NCBI RefSeq assembly: GCF_014646075.1
Contig: NZ_BMMT01000003.1
Coordinates: 124,001 to 188,000, forward strand
Origin: Saccharopolyspora thermophila
GTDB lineage: Bacteria > Actinomycetota > Actinomycetes > Mycobacteriales > Pseudonocardiaceae
Length of the DNA: 64,000 nt
Direction of reading: 5' to 3'
This document shows positions 9,946 through 20,150 of the stretch, piece by piece. The translations under genes and the position numbers were made by a program. How positions within the stretch are numbered: the first letter of the stretch is position 1; every line of letters starts with the position of its first letter. The notes beneath the pieces are model-generated. The model was not told the origin of the DNA, made no database searches, and saw nothing but the letters and a program-made list of their open reading frames with translations.

Positions 9946-11073
9946 CCGTTCGTTTCGACACTGCGTGGGAGAACGTCTGCACACTTGCCGCAGAGGTCAG
10001 CCACAAAGGGCTTGACGTCGTGCTGGTACGCGACCTGGTCGGGCGACTTTGCCTGGTCATCGACGACCACGGTACGAGTTGTCTCCCGACGGCTCTGGAC
10101 GACCGGATTCGCGAGGCCGCCGGTCCGTTTGCTGCCGCCACCCCACTGTTCCGTGCCAGTGAAATCTGTTCGATGCACTCGAATGGCTCCACTCGAATCG
10201 GGATCACGCCGACCAGCTGACGATCGGGATTCTGCAGGACGCGCAATCTTCGAGCTAAGGTATTTATACGGCACGACTGGCTCGACAAGCTCCAACTCAA
10301 CTTCTCTCAGATGCCTCCAAGATCCTCTCCAATCCGGCGGACCTCGAATGGCCCCGCTCCAACCTTTACGGCCTACTCTTCCATTATCTCGGAAACGCGG
10401 ACCACGAATACGCCCACATGTTCCGCCATATGACCGGAACATGGACGAGCAGTAGTAACAGGTTTCTACCGCCGGAGCCGTTGCTCGGAGACCCCGAGCG
10501 ACAGCGTACTGTCTCCGTCTCGATTGCCGGTCCCTACATGGGCCTGACCGAAGGAGAGGGCACACCTACACATGGGTTCCCAACCACCTTGCTGATGGGG
10601 CTGGCCAAGTTAGCCCACGCAGCTTCCTCAACGCGCTCCGGACTGCCACCGAAAACTCCGAGGATCAGCACCCAGGACACTCCTTTGCGCTGCACTGGGA
10701 ACCGATCAAGCAAGGCGTTCAAACCGCCTCTTCCATGCGCCTGAAGGAAATCACCGACGACATCAATTGGGTGCCAACCGCGATTGAACCGCTGCGTGGC
10801 AAGCAGGTTCCCATCGAGCAAGCCGAAGTGGAGGCGTGTTGGCAGCACGCAGGACCGCGGTCCGAGTTGGCAGCACTTCAGCAGAGGTCGTCGCACAATG
10901 AGTCGTCACCTGCGGGCCCTCGTGACCTCAGGCCGGGAAAGCTCATCGACGAGTTGATCGAACTGGGGATCATGACGCGCCGGAAGGACGACAGGCTTGA
11001 CCTGCCGGACATCTACCGGATCACGTTCGGCCTGGGACGAAAGGGAGGGGTCCCCAGGGTAAGGCAGTCCTGA
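9942..11073 (+). pseudogene. frameshifted partner gene of the HEPN-like pseudogene
   Basis: A GTG at 9942 opens a good coding stretch (to about 10165), then sense moves between frames. LFDALEWLHSN continues at 10166-10255. ELRYLYG follows near 10252-10271. HDWLDKLQLNF runs from 10272. SKILSNPADLEW begins near 10313 and runs to about 10610. The last part runs from about 10621 to the stop at 11073 and ends in DLPDIYRITFGLGRKGGV. At least five frame changes are needed for one continuous protein of about 370 residues. The C-terminal pattern resembles the tail of some actinobacterial P-loop ATPases, and the N-terminus (VRDLVGRLCLVIDD) a linked family, but no Walker motif is visible and I do not assign a function. 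Base composition is less GC-rich than its neighbours, suggesting transfer and then decay. Confidence 0.6.
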
Positions 11074-11092
11074 CTCCTGGCGCTGATCATGG

Positions 11093-11320
11093 TCAGCGGC
11101 GGGCGGCGCGGTAGGCACGCCAGCCGAGCACCCCGATGATGGTGCCCAGGACCAGGGAGACCACCGCGATCACCAGGTGCACGACGAGGTAGCTCGTCGG
11201 GGCGCCGTCGGCCCAGGAGCGGTCGCTGTTCCAGATGTTGCGCATGAAGTTCGGCCACAGCAGGTACGACCACACGCCGAAGGCCAGCAGGAACAGCGCA
11301 ACACGTCGGGAAATAGTCAC
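11093..11320 (-). CDS. SCO4848-family small membrane protein
   Basis: A 75-residue protein with two hydrophobic helices (about residues 5-25 and 42-66) separated by a polar, Trp/Asn/Asp-containing loop, and a basic tail YRAARR. It matches the SCO4848-type family, found beside a D-alanyl-D-alanine carboxypeptidase and near sdh in Streptomyces. The same neighbours are present here: the carboxypeptidase gene starts divergently 93 bases away. Function unknown; a role near cell-wall synthesis is only suggested by the conserved pairing. Confidence 0.75.
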   Translation of the reverse strand: MTISRRVALFLLAFGVWSYLLWPNFMRNIWNSDRSWADGAPTSYLVVHLVIAVVSLVLGTIIGVLGWRAYRAARR

Positions 11321-11400
11321 GTTGCCCAGTATCCGCTGTAACGCGCTTCACCCGGCGGTCAGGGTCGTCCGGTCCGCGCCGCCGTGTGACGCCGATTGGC

Positions 11401-11406
11401 TAGCCT
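11401..11406 (+). promoter_or_regulatory. -10 box of a probable leaderless promoter for the carboxypeptidase
   Basis: TAGCCT fits TANNNT and ends seven bases before the GTG at 11414, the spacing at which transcription would start at the codon itself. No ribosome site is present, which fits a leaderless mRNA. Confidence 0.5.
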
Positions 11407-11413
11407 TCTCTGT

Positions 11414-12661
11414 GTGCCGTCGTGTGACCACAGTTCGGTCGTCCGCGCCAGGATCGCCCTGTGCGCCCTCGTCGCCACCGCGCTCCCGCTGACCGGCGGC
11501 GCTGCCGCGGCGCAGCCGCCCGCGTGCCCCAACGCCGTCGCCCCGCCGCCCCCGGTGGACACCTCCGAGGTACCGCCGCCGGGTGTGCCGGCCCCGCCAC
11601 CGGTGCCGGTACCGGAGACGCCGGTCGGCGGCGACCGGTTGGCCGACTGCGGGCTGATCACCGCGCCGGGCGCACCGCTGCCGCCCGCCGAGGTCACCGC
11701 CGCCAGCTGGGTGCTCGCCGACCTGGACACCGGCGAGGTCCTGGCCGCCCGCGACCCGCACGCCCGGCACCGGCCCGCCTCGACGATCAAGGTGCTCACC
11801 GCACTGACCGCGCTGCGCGAACTCCGGCTGAACGACACGATTGTGGCCACCAAGGAGGACGCCAACCAGGAGGGCAGCCGGGTCGGGCTGAGCCCGGGCG
11901 TGACCTACACGGTCCAGCAGGTGCTGACCGGGCTTCTCCTGCAGTCCGGCAACGACGCCGCGCACGCGCTGGCGATGCGGATGGGCGGGATGGAGGCCAC
12001 CGTCCAGAAGATGAACGCGCTCGCCAAGGAGCTCGGCGCGCTCGACACCCGGGCCGCGACACCATCCGGTCTGGACGGTCCGGGGATGAGCACGTCGGCC
12101 TACGACCTGGCGGTGATCTTCCGGGCGGCGATGCGCGAACCCGCCTTCGCCGCCATCGTCGCGACGCGCAACGCCACCCTGCCGGGCGCTCCCGGCGGCC
12201 CGCCGCTGGAAGTCTGGAACGACAACCAGATGCTGCGGCACTACCCCGGCGGCCTGGGCGGCAAGACCGGGTTCACCGACGACGCGCGGCACACCTACAT
12301 CGCGGCGGCGGAGCGCAACGGACGCCGCCTGGTCGCGGTGCTGATGCGTGGCGAGAACAAGCCGGAACGGCTGTCCGCGCAGACCATGCGCCTGCTGGAT
12401 CACGGCTTCGCGCTGGGCGGCGCCGAACCGGTCGGCGAACTCGTGACGACCTCGCCACGCCCACCGGCCGCGGAAGCCCAGGCGCAGGACAACGCCGCGC
12501 AACCCCAGGCGTCGTCGCTGTTCGGCACGGTGGGCGGCCCCCTGTCTCTTCTGGCGGCAGCGGCCGTCGCGGTGGCCGCGGCGGTCGGCGTGCGCCAACG
12601 CCGAGCCCGCCTCGCGGCAGCGGCCCGCCGCAACCGCCCCGAGGACGCCGACCACCCCTGA
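11414..12661 (+). CDS. D-alanyl-D-alanine carboxypeptidase (low-molecular-weight PBP)
   Basis: A secreted, membrane-anchored serine carboxypeptidase (family S11) that trims the terminal D-Ala of peptidoglycan stems. A signal peptide is followed by a Pro-rich stretch. The catalytic domain contains STIK (Ser123, Lys126), SGN (from Ser178) and KTG (from Lys284). A C-terminal helix near residues 370-395 and a basic tail anchor it in the membrane. I place the start at the GTG at 11414, behind a TANNNT box; a TTG at 11396 would add six residues. Neighbours match the Streptomyces SCO4847/SCO4848 arrangement. Confidence 0.92.
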   Translation: MPSCDHSSVVRARIALCALVATALPLTGGAAAAQPPACPNAVAPPPPVDTSEVPPPGVPAPPPVPVPETPVGGDRLADCGLITAPGAPLPPAEVTAASWVLADLDTGEVLAARDPHARHRPASTIKVLTALTALRELRLNDTIVATKEDANQEGSRVGLSPGVTYTVQQVLTGLLLQSGNDAAHALAMRMGGMEATVQKMNALAKELGALDTRAATPSGLDGPGMSTSAYDLAVIFRAAMREPAFAAIVATRNATLPGAPGGPPLEVWNDNQMLRHYPGGLGGKTGFTDDARHTYIAAAERNGRRLVAVLMRGENKPERLSAQTMRLLDHGFALGGAEPVGELVTTSPRPPAAEAQAQDNAAQPQASSLFGTVGGPLSLLAAAAVAVAAAVGVRQRRARLAAAARRNRPEDADHP

Positions 12662-12799
12662 CGCCTCACGTCGGCATCCGCAGCACTCGCACCGAGCACT
12701 CAGGCGTCCACCGCCGGGCGCGCTGTACCGGGGATCCCGTGGGTTCACCGACGAATTGCGCGCCACCGCGCAGCATGTCGTCTGAGCCGAGGAGGGACG

Positions 12800-12922
12800 T
12801 TGCCGATCGAGGCCGAGCTGAAAGCCCGCGTGCGTGATCCGGGAACCTTGTCCGCGCGGCTGCTGCGGCGGGGCGAGGCCGAGCAGTACACCGATGCCGT
12901 GGCAGCGCAGCGGGCGAACTGA
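12800..12922 (+). pseudogene. truncated CYTH / class IV adenylate cyclase-like gene
   Basis: A GGAGG site leads a TTG at 12800 and a 40-codon frame beginning MPIEAELKARVRDPG. The E-x-E-x-K-x-R start is the hallmark of CYTH-domain proteins (CyaB-type adenylate cyclases and triphosphatases), which are normally about 170-200 residues. After about 30 family-like residues the frame ends at a TGA at 12920. No further CYTH sequence follows before the convergent YihY gene. It is best read as a deletion remnant; a real short peptide is unlikely. Confidence 0.55.
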
Positions 12923-12942
12923 GCAGACGTCGCCTGGGCCCC

Positions 12943-13965
12943 TCAGGGGCGTCGGCGCCGCCAGGCCCAGCCCGCCACCGCGCCCAAGCCGACCAGACCC
13001 ACGGCGGAGCGCAGGCCCGGCCGGTGGCGGACCTGGACGACCGGCCGGATGATGGCCGGGCCCGGCGGCTCCGGCCGCGCCAGCTCCAGGTTCTCCGGCG
13101 CGGACGCCGTCCAGGCGGTGACGAACAGGATGAACCGCGACGCGAGGTTCGCGAACACCAGCAGACCGAGAATCGGCCCGAACGCCGCGCCCGCCGGCGA
13201 CGTGGTGACGCTGTTCAGGTAGAGCACGCCGACCTGCTTGAGAATCTCGAAACCGATCGCGCCGAACAGCGCGCCCCGCACCGCGCTGCGCAACGAGACG
13301 GGTTTGCGCGGCAACCGCGCCAGCACCCAGAGGAACACCAGCCAGCTCGCCGCCAGCGACAGCAGTATCGACAGCAACCGCAGCACCAGCAGCGCGACCG
13401 GGCTGTCCTCGACCCCGACCAGCTCGAACAGCCGCCGCCCGACACCGCCGAGGGCGCTGATGCCGAAGGAGAGCACGATCGCGGCGCCGAGGCCGATCAG
13501 CGACAGCAGGTCGGACACCGTTCGCCGGACGATCGACTGCTTCTCCGCCTCCTGCGTCCACTGGGCGGTCAGCGCCTCGCGCAGGTTCGTCATCCAGCCG
13601 AGCCCCGAGTACAGCGCGGCCAGCAGCCCGATCACGCCGACCGCACCGGCCTGCCGGATCGCCTGCTGGACGACCCCGGTGAGCATCTCGCTCATCGCCG
13701 GGCTGGGCACCGCCTCGGTGATCGAGGTCTGCAGCCGGGCCAGCAGGTCGGGGTTGCCGGCCAGCACGAAACCGGCCACCGCGAAGGCGATCATCAGCAG
13801 CGGCACCAGGGCCAGCACACTGAAGTAGGTGATCGCGGCGGCGTAGTAGTCGCCGTACTGGCGCTGGTAGCGCTCGAAGGCCCGGATCAGCCGATCCAGC
13901 CACGGGTGCCGACGCCGCAGCAGGGCCAGCCGACCGGGCTTGGTGGAGTCCTGCTCACCGGCCAC
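12943..13965 (-). CDS. YihY/virulence factor BrkB family membrane protein
   Basis: A 340-residue inner-membrane protein of the YihY/BrkB family. The N-terminus is basic. The family motif Y-x-A-A-x-x-Y-F-S-V-L-A-L-x-P lies near residues 41-56, and six hydrophobic segments follow up to about residue 260. The cytoplasmic tail is Pro/Arg-rich and ends RRRRP. The GTG start at 13965 has GGGAGG six bases upstream. The pairing with trpS on the same strand is the same as Rv3335c-Rv3336c in M. tuberculosis. The molecular role of the family is not established. Confidence 0.9.
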   Translation of the reverse strand: MAGEQDSTKPGRLALLRRRHPWLDRLIRAFERYQRQYGDYYAAAITYFSVLALVPLLMIAFAVAGFVLAGNPDLLARLQTSITEAVPSPAMSEMLTGVVQQAIRQAGAVGVIGLLAALYSGLGWMTNLREALTAQWTQEAEKQSIVRRTVSDLLSLIGLGAAIVLSFGISALGGVGRRLFELVGVEDSPVALLVLRLLSILLSLAASWLVFLWVLARLPRKPVSLRSAVRGALFGAIGFEILKQVGVLYLNSVTTSPAGAAFGPILGLLVFANLASRFILFVTAWTASAPENLELARPEPPGPAIIRPVVQVRHRPGLRSAVGLVGLGAVAGWAWRRRRP

Positions 13966-14027
13966 GGTGCACCTCCCGCCGCAACGGCTTCCCCCGAACG
14001 GTGGCAGGCTACCCGTTGTCGATCAGT

Positions 14028-15370
<1,343 letters not shown>

Positions 15371-15554
15371 GAGCGTGCCTCCCTGCGACAGTTGACCCGT
15401 TCGGGTCACCTATTCGTTCGAGTTCGGTGGCGGACCGTACCGACCGCCGGGGAAAGTCGTGGTCGCTCCGCGTACACCGGCCACGACGGAGTGATCATAT
15501 TTTCCGCTTCGCGGGCTTCGGCGCGGGGGCTCCGCCGGACGCTGTCGGCCCAGA

Positions 15555-18191
15555 TCAGCGGGGTTCCGGCGGGGTGCGGGCCGCGGTGGCCCGCGCACAG
15601 CCAGGCGGTTGAGCGGAGGTGATGCCGAGCTGCACCCGCCTGGGTCGCCCGTACGTGGTGGTCCGTTGCCGCGCCGGACGGCCCACCCGGTCCGCCAGCC
15701 GGTGCAGCTCCTCCACGGTGCGTGCGGAGCCGTGCTCGGAACCGGCCATGCGGCTGATGGTCTCCTCCATCAACGTGCCGCCCACGTCGTTCGCCCCGCC
15801 GTCGAGCACCTCGGATGTGCCGTCGTCGCCCAGCTTCACCCACGAGCACTGGACGTTGTCGATACGGCCGTGCAGCAGGACGCGGGCCATCGCGTGCACC
15901 GCCCGGTTGTCGCGGCGCGTCGGGCCGGGCCGGGCGAGACCGGCCAGGTAGATGGGCGCGTTGCGGTGCACGAACGGCAGCGGCACGAACTCGGTGAACC
16001 CGGCCGCGCCGTGCTCGGCCGCGCGGTCCTGCACCGCCGCGAGGGTGCGGAAGTGGCCGAGCCAGTGCTTCGGCGCGTCGACGTGGCCGTACATCATCGT
16101 CGACGACGACGGGATGCCCAGCCGGTGCGCGGTGCTGATCACCTCGATCCATTCGGCCGCCGGCAGCTTGCCCTTGGTCAGCACCCAGCGCACCTCGTCG
16201 TCGAGGATCTCCGCCGCGGTGCCGGGGATGCTGCCCAGCCCGGCCTCCTTCAGCTCGGCGAGCCAGTCGGCGATGCTCACCCCGGCCTTGGCCGCGGCGC
16301 TGACCACCTCCATCGGGCTGAACGCGTGGACGTGCATCTCCGGCACGCGCCGCTTGACCGCCCGCACCAGCTCGGCGTAGCCGGAGGTGGGCAGGCGCGG
16401 GTCGATGCCGCCCTGCATGCAGACCTCGGTGGCCCCGGCGCGCCATGCCTCCTCGGCGCGGTCGGCGACCTCCTCCGGCGAGAACCGGTAGGCGTCGGCG
16501 TCCCGCTCCCGCTGCGCGAAGGCGCAGAAACGGCAGCCGACGTAGCAGATGTTGGAGAAGTTGATGTTGCGGTTCACCACGTAGGTGACGTCGTCGCCCA
16601 CGACGTCGTGGCGCAGCGCGTCGGCGATCCGCGTCAGCTCGTCCAACGCGGGCCCGTCGCAGGTCAGCAGGGCCATGGCCAGCGCAGTGCGGCTCTGGTC
16701 GAGCAGCGCGGCCGGGTCCGACTCGGCCAGCCGCAGCCCGTCGCGCACGTCGGCGTCGAGATGTTCCGGCGCGCGCCCGCCCGGCAGCTGCTGCCGCAGC
16801 TCGTCCCAGTCGCCGTAGACGGTGTCGAAGTCGCCGCGGCGGTCCGTGGTGCGGCCCGCGGTGTCGATGCTGCGGTGCAGGTCGGTGCGGCCGAGCGAGG
16901 CGAAACCGCCGTCGGGTTCCTGCCACTCGCGGCCCACCGGCTCGGCGTCCGGACGGGCGAGGCCGTCCGGACCGGCGAGCGCGGCGACGTGCCCGGCGAC
17001 CCGCAGGTCCAGCCACTGGGTGGAGTCCGCGGCCAGCCCGGCCCGCACGTAGCGCGGGTAGGCCGTCAGGCGTTCACGCAGTTCGAAACCGGCTTCCCGG
17101 GTCATGGCCTCGAGCTCGTCGACCCGCGGCCACGGGTGCTCGGGGCTGACGTGGTCCGGGGTCACCGGCGACACCCCGCCCCAGTCGTCAATCCCGGCGC
17201 GCAGCATCAGCAGCTGCTGGTCGCCGACGAGGTTCGGCGGCGCCTGCACGCTCACTCCGGAGGGCATGAGCAGCCGGGCCACCGCGACGGTCGCGGCCAG
17301 GTCATGTAGGTCGGCGTCGGGCACGTCGCGCATCGCGGTGTCGGGTTTGGCGCGGAAGTTCTGCACGATGACCTCCTGCAGGTGCCCGTACTGGCGGGCC
17401 AGTCCGCGCAGGGCGAGCAGCGACTCGGCCCGCTCGGTGCGGGTCTCGCCGATGCCGATGAGGATTCCGCTGGTGAACGGCACCGCGACGCGCCCGGCGT
17501 CGGCCAGTGCCCGCAACCGGACGGCGGGTTGCTTGTCCGGGCTGCCGAAGTGCGGGCCGCCCTTGCCGCGCCACAACCGCTCCGCGGTGGTCTCCAGCAT
17601 CATGCCCATGCTCGGCGCGACCGGCTTGAGCCTGGTCAGCTCCGTCCAGGACAGCACGCCCGGGTTGAGGTGCGGCAGCAGGCCGGTCTCCTCCAGCACC
17701 GCGATGGCGCAGGCGCGCAGATAGTCCACTGTAGAGGAATAGCCGCGCGCCGCCAGCCACTCGGCCGCCGCCGACCAGCGCTCCTCCGGTCGGTCGCCCA
17801 GGGTGAACAGTGCTTCCTTGCACCCGGCGGCGGCACCCTGGCGGGCGATCTCCAGCACCTCCTCGCGTTCCAGGAACGCCGACTCCACGCGGTGCGGCAC
17901 GGTGGCGAAGGTGCAGTAGTGGCAGCGGTCCCGGCACAACCGCGTCAACGGGATGAACACGTTGCGGCTGTAGGTGACCACGTCGGCGCGGCCCTCGGCG
18001 ACCAGGTGCGCGTCCCTGGCCCGCGCGGCCGCGGCCATCAGCGCCTGGAGGTCGTCGCCGCGGGCGTGCAGCAGGGTCGCGGCTTCGGTGACGTCCAGCG
18101 AGACGCCGTCCGCGGCGCGGCGGAGCGCGCGGCGCATCGCCGACTCGCTGGGAGTGGGCTCTGGCGGGGCGAGTTCCAGATCTACCGACAC
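15555..18191 (-). CDS. fbiC: 7,8-didemethyl-8-hydroxy-5-deazariboflavin (F0) synthase, CofG-CofH fusion
   Basis: An 878-residue fused radical-SAM enzyme that makes F0, the chromophore of coenzyme F420, from tyrosine and the flavin precursor. The N-terminal CofG half has the CxxxCxxC cluster site at Cys86, Cys90 and Cys93 (CRDRCHYC). The CofH half has Cys549, Cys553 and Cys556 (CYVGCRFC). The GTG at 18191 directly follows a TAGAGT -10 box at leaderless spacing; the longer upstream frame lacks similarity. The C-terminal residues past about 850 are Ala/Arg/Pro-rich and probably unstructured. Its presence means the organism makes F420. Confidence 0.96.
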   Translation of the reverse strand: MSVDLELAPPEPTPSESAMRRALRRAADGVSLDVTEAATLLHARGDDLQALMAAAARARDAHLVAEGRADVVTYSRNVFIPLTRLCRDRCHYCTFATVPHRVESAFLEREEVLEIARQGAAAGCKEALFTLGDRPEERWSAAAEWLAARGYSSTVDYLRACAIAVLEETGLLPHLNPGVLSWTELTRLKPVAPSMGMMLETTAERLWRGKGGPHFGSPDKQPAVRLRALADAGRVAVPFTSGILIGIGETRTERAESLLALRGLARQYGHLQEVIVQNFRAKPDTAMRDVPDADLHDLAATVAVARLLMPSGVSVQAPPNLVGDQQLLMLRAGIDDWGGVSPVTPDHVSPEHPWPRVDELEAMTREAGFELRERLTAYPRYVRAGLAADSTQWLDLRVAGHVAALAGPDGLARPDAEPVGREWQEPDGGFASLGRTDLHRSIDTAGRTTDRRGDFDTVYGDWDELRQQLPGGRAPEHLDADVRDGLRLAESDPAALLDQSRTALAMALLTCDGPALDELTRIADALRHDVVGDDVTYVVNRNINFSNICYVGCRFCAFAQRERDADAYRFSPEEVADRAEEAWRAGATEVCMQGGIDPRLPTSGYAELVRAVKRRVPEMHVHAFSPMEVVSAAAKAGVSIADWLAELKEAGLGSIPGTAAEILDDEVRWVLTKGKLPAAEWIEVISTAHRLGIPSSSTMMYGHVDAPKHWLGHFRTLAAVQDRAAEHGAAGFTEFVPLPFVHRNAPIYLAGLARPGPTRRDNRAVHAMARVLLHGRIDNVQCSWVKLGDDGTSEVLDGGANDVGGTLMEETISRMAGSEHGSARTVEELHRLADRVGRPARQRTTTYGRPRRVQLGITSAQPPGCARATAARTPPEPR

Positions 18192-18198
18192 CCCTGCG

Positions 18199-18204
18199 AC
18201 TCTA
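18199..18204 (-). promoter_or_regulatory. -10 box of a probable leaderless fbiC promoter
   Basis: On the minus strand the hexamer is TAGAGT, matching TANNNT, seven bases before the fbiC GTG. No ribosome site lies in between. Confidence 0.55.
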
Positions 18205-18517
18205 GGCACTTTCCCAGGCGCGGCAGCCCGTTGTGCGAAACCGCACGTGCCGCAACCCGTTCGCCGGTCGCGCGATCCCGGCGTCTCGGACATCGTGGCG
18301 GAGGGCCGCAGGAGTCGTTCCCGGCTACCGAATTACTCCGTTCCGCCCTACCCGCGATCACCGGATCAGGTCAGAATCCGACGAAACCCGCTCGGGCCGG
18401 GCGAGGACCGCGCCGACGTGCCGTAGTGGACGCGTCGGCGATCACGGGGTGGGTCCGCGCGGAACGCCCTGGGCACCGCTGGGTGAATCGCACTTTGTCT
18501 CCACAGGAGGGACACAC
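18205..18517. promoter_or_regulatory. gene-free region between fbiC and the subtilase gene
   Basis: About 310 bases between divergent starts. Open frames run through it but carry no recognisable protein. The only clear signal is the AGGAGG site at 18505-18510, seven bases before the subtilase GTG. A GGGTGAATC string near 18481 recalls the end of c-di-AMP riboswitches, but the rest of that motif is missing. Confidence 0.35.
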
Positions 18518-20008
18518 GTGTCACGCACAAGGATGAGCGGTCGGGCGGCGCGCATCGCCGGTTCGGTGCTCGCGCTGGCGCTGCTGGTGCCCACCGGCAT
18601 CGTCGGCGCCGCCGAACCCGCGCCCGCGGCCACCGCCGCGCCGGCGCACTTCGTCGTGCTCGGCCCGACCGGCGACGGCCTGCGGCAGACCGAGGACTCG
18701 GTGCGCGCCGCCGGCGGCACCGTCGTGCAGAGCTGGCCGCAGATCGGCGTGGTCATCGCGACCTCGACCGACCCCGGGTTCGCCGCGGCCGTGCGCACCC
18801 AGCCCGCCGTCGAACAGGCCGGGGCCAGCCGCAACCTCGCCGAGCAGCTGCCGCCCGCCCAGTCCACCCGACTGGAGACGCTGGAGGGTGAGCTGAACGT
18901 CAACGCGCTCGCCGCCAGGCCCGGGCAGGAGCCACTGGAGCCGGAGCAGTGGGACCTGCGGCAGATCCGGTCCGACAAGGCCAACGCGATCTCCCAGGGC
19001 AGCAAGGACGTCGTGGTCGGCGTGCTGGACTACGGCATCGACCCGCAGCATCCCGACCTCAGGCCGAACCTGGACGTGTCCAAGTCGGTGAGCTGCGTGA
19101 ACGAGGGTGTGCCGGACACCCGCCAGGAAGCCTGGCGGCCGCAGAACACCGAACAGGCCCACGGCACCCACGTCGCGGGCAGCATCGCCGCCGCGCGCAA
19201 CGGCGTCGGCGTGGCCGGGGTCGCCCCGAACGTCACGCTCGCCTCGGTGCGCGTCATCGACGACGACGGGTTCATCTACCCCGAGTACGCGGTGTGCGGG
19301 TTCATCTGGGCCGCCGAGCATGGTTTCGACGTCACCAACAACTCCTACTTCGTCGACCCGTGGTACCTGTGGTGCGACAGCGACCCGGACCAGCGGGCGG
19401 CTGCCGAGGCGGTGCGCCGCGCGGTCGCCTACGCGGCGAGCAGGGACGTCGTCACGGTCGTCTCGGCGGGCAACAGCAACTGGGACCTGTCCAGGCCGAT
19501 CCGCGACACCAACAGCCCGAACAACGGCGGCCCGACGCAGGACCGCCTGACCGACCATGAGTGCCACATCCTGCCGGGCGAGCTGCCGGGCGTGGTCTCG
19601 GTGTCGGCCGTGGGCGTGCAGGCGGTGAAGTCGTACTACTCCAACTACGGGCTGGGTTCGATCACGGTCACCGCGCCGGGTGGTGACGCGCGGCAGATCC
19701 CGCCGACGCCGTCGCAGAACGGCCGCGTGCTGTCCTCGGTCCCCGGCGGCGGTTGGGGCTGGATGCAGGGCACCTCCATGGCCGGACCGCACGCGGCGGG
19801 CGTGGTGGCGCTGCTGCGGAGCACGCACCCGACGTGGAGCGCCCAGCAGGTGGTCGGCGCGCTGACCAACCAGGCGGACACCCTGCCGTGCCCGGCGAAC
19901 TACGACCCGGACGGCGACGGCAAGCCGGACGCGGTGTGCGCCGGTGGCCCGAACGGAGCGGGTTTCTACGGGGCGGGCCTGGTGGACGCCCTCGACGCCG
20001 TGAAATAG
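18518..20008 (+). CDS. secreted subtilisin-like serine protease (S8 family)
   Basis: A 496-residue exported protease. A signal peptide (about residues 1-36, ending near GAAEPA) is followed by an I9-like propeptide region and then the S8 domain. The catalytic triad is Asp171 in VLDYGID, His215 in HGTHVAG and Ser420 in GTSMAGPHAAG. A Cys-containing insert lies near residues 185-200 and another around 285. The GTG start has AGGAGG seven bases upstream. It stands alone and ends in a strong terminator. An SSI-type inhibitor is encoded further along this window (36152-36547), though its reactive site looks trypsin-directed. Confidence 0.94.
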   Translation: MSRTRMSGRAARIAGSVLALALLVPTGIVGAAEPAPAATAAPAHFVVLGPTGDGLRQTEDSVRAAGGTVVQSWPQIGVVIATSTDPGFAAAVRTQPAVEQAGASRNLAEQLPPAQSTRLETLEGELNVNALAARPGQEPLEPEQWDLRQIRSDKANAISQGSKDVVVGVLDYGIDPQHPDLRPNLDVSKSVSCVNEGVPDTRQEAWRPQNTEQAHGTHVAGSIAAARNGVGVAGVAPNVTLASVRVIDDDGFIYPEYAVCGFIWAAEHGFDVTNNSYFVDPWYLWCDSDPDQRAAAEAVRRAVAYAASRDVVTVVSAGNSNWDLSRPIRDTNSPNNGGPTQDRLTDHECHILPGELPGVVSVSAVGVQAVKSYYSNYGLGSITVTAPGGDARQIPPTPSQNGRVLSSVPGGGWGWMQGTSMAGPHAAGVVALLRSTHPTWSAQQVVGALTNQADTLPCPANYDPDGDGKPDAVCAGGPNGAGFYGAGLVDALDAVK

Positions 20009-20031
20009 CCCGGAAGAGTGATGTGTGCGGG

Positions 20032-20070
20032 GCACCTCCGACCGAATCGGCCGGTCGGGGGTGCCTTTTC
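20032..20070 (+). terminator. subtilase gene terminator
   Basis: A 14-bp stem (20032-20045 with 20053-20066, one wobble) with a 7-base loop, followed by four T residues. It lies 23 bases after the subtilase stop. One of the few classical hairpin-plus-T-run terminators in the window. Confidence 0.85.
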
Positions 20071-20150
20071 GCCTGGCCGGGTTGCTGGGCGGGGGTTGCG
20101 GCAGGAGAGTTTGATCGGACGGTGTTGTCACCTGGGAGCGAGGCGGAACC

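Noticed and set aside
18475-18500. GGGTGAATC string before the subtilase, as in c-di-AMP (ydaO) riboswitches
   Set aside because: The conserved upstream elements of that riboswitch, notably the GGGGGAGCC region, are not present.
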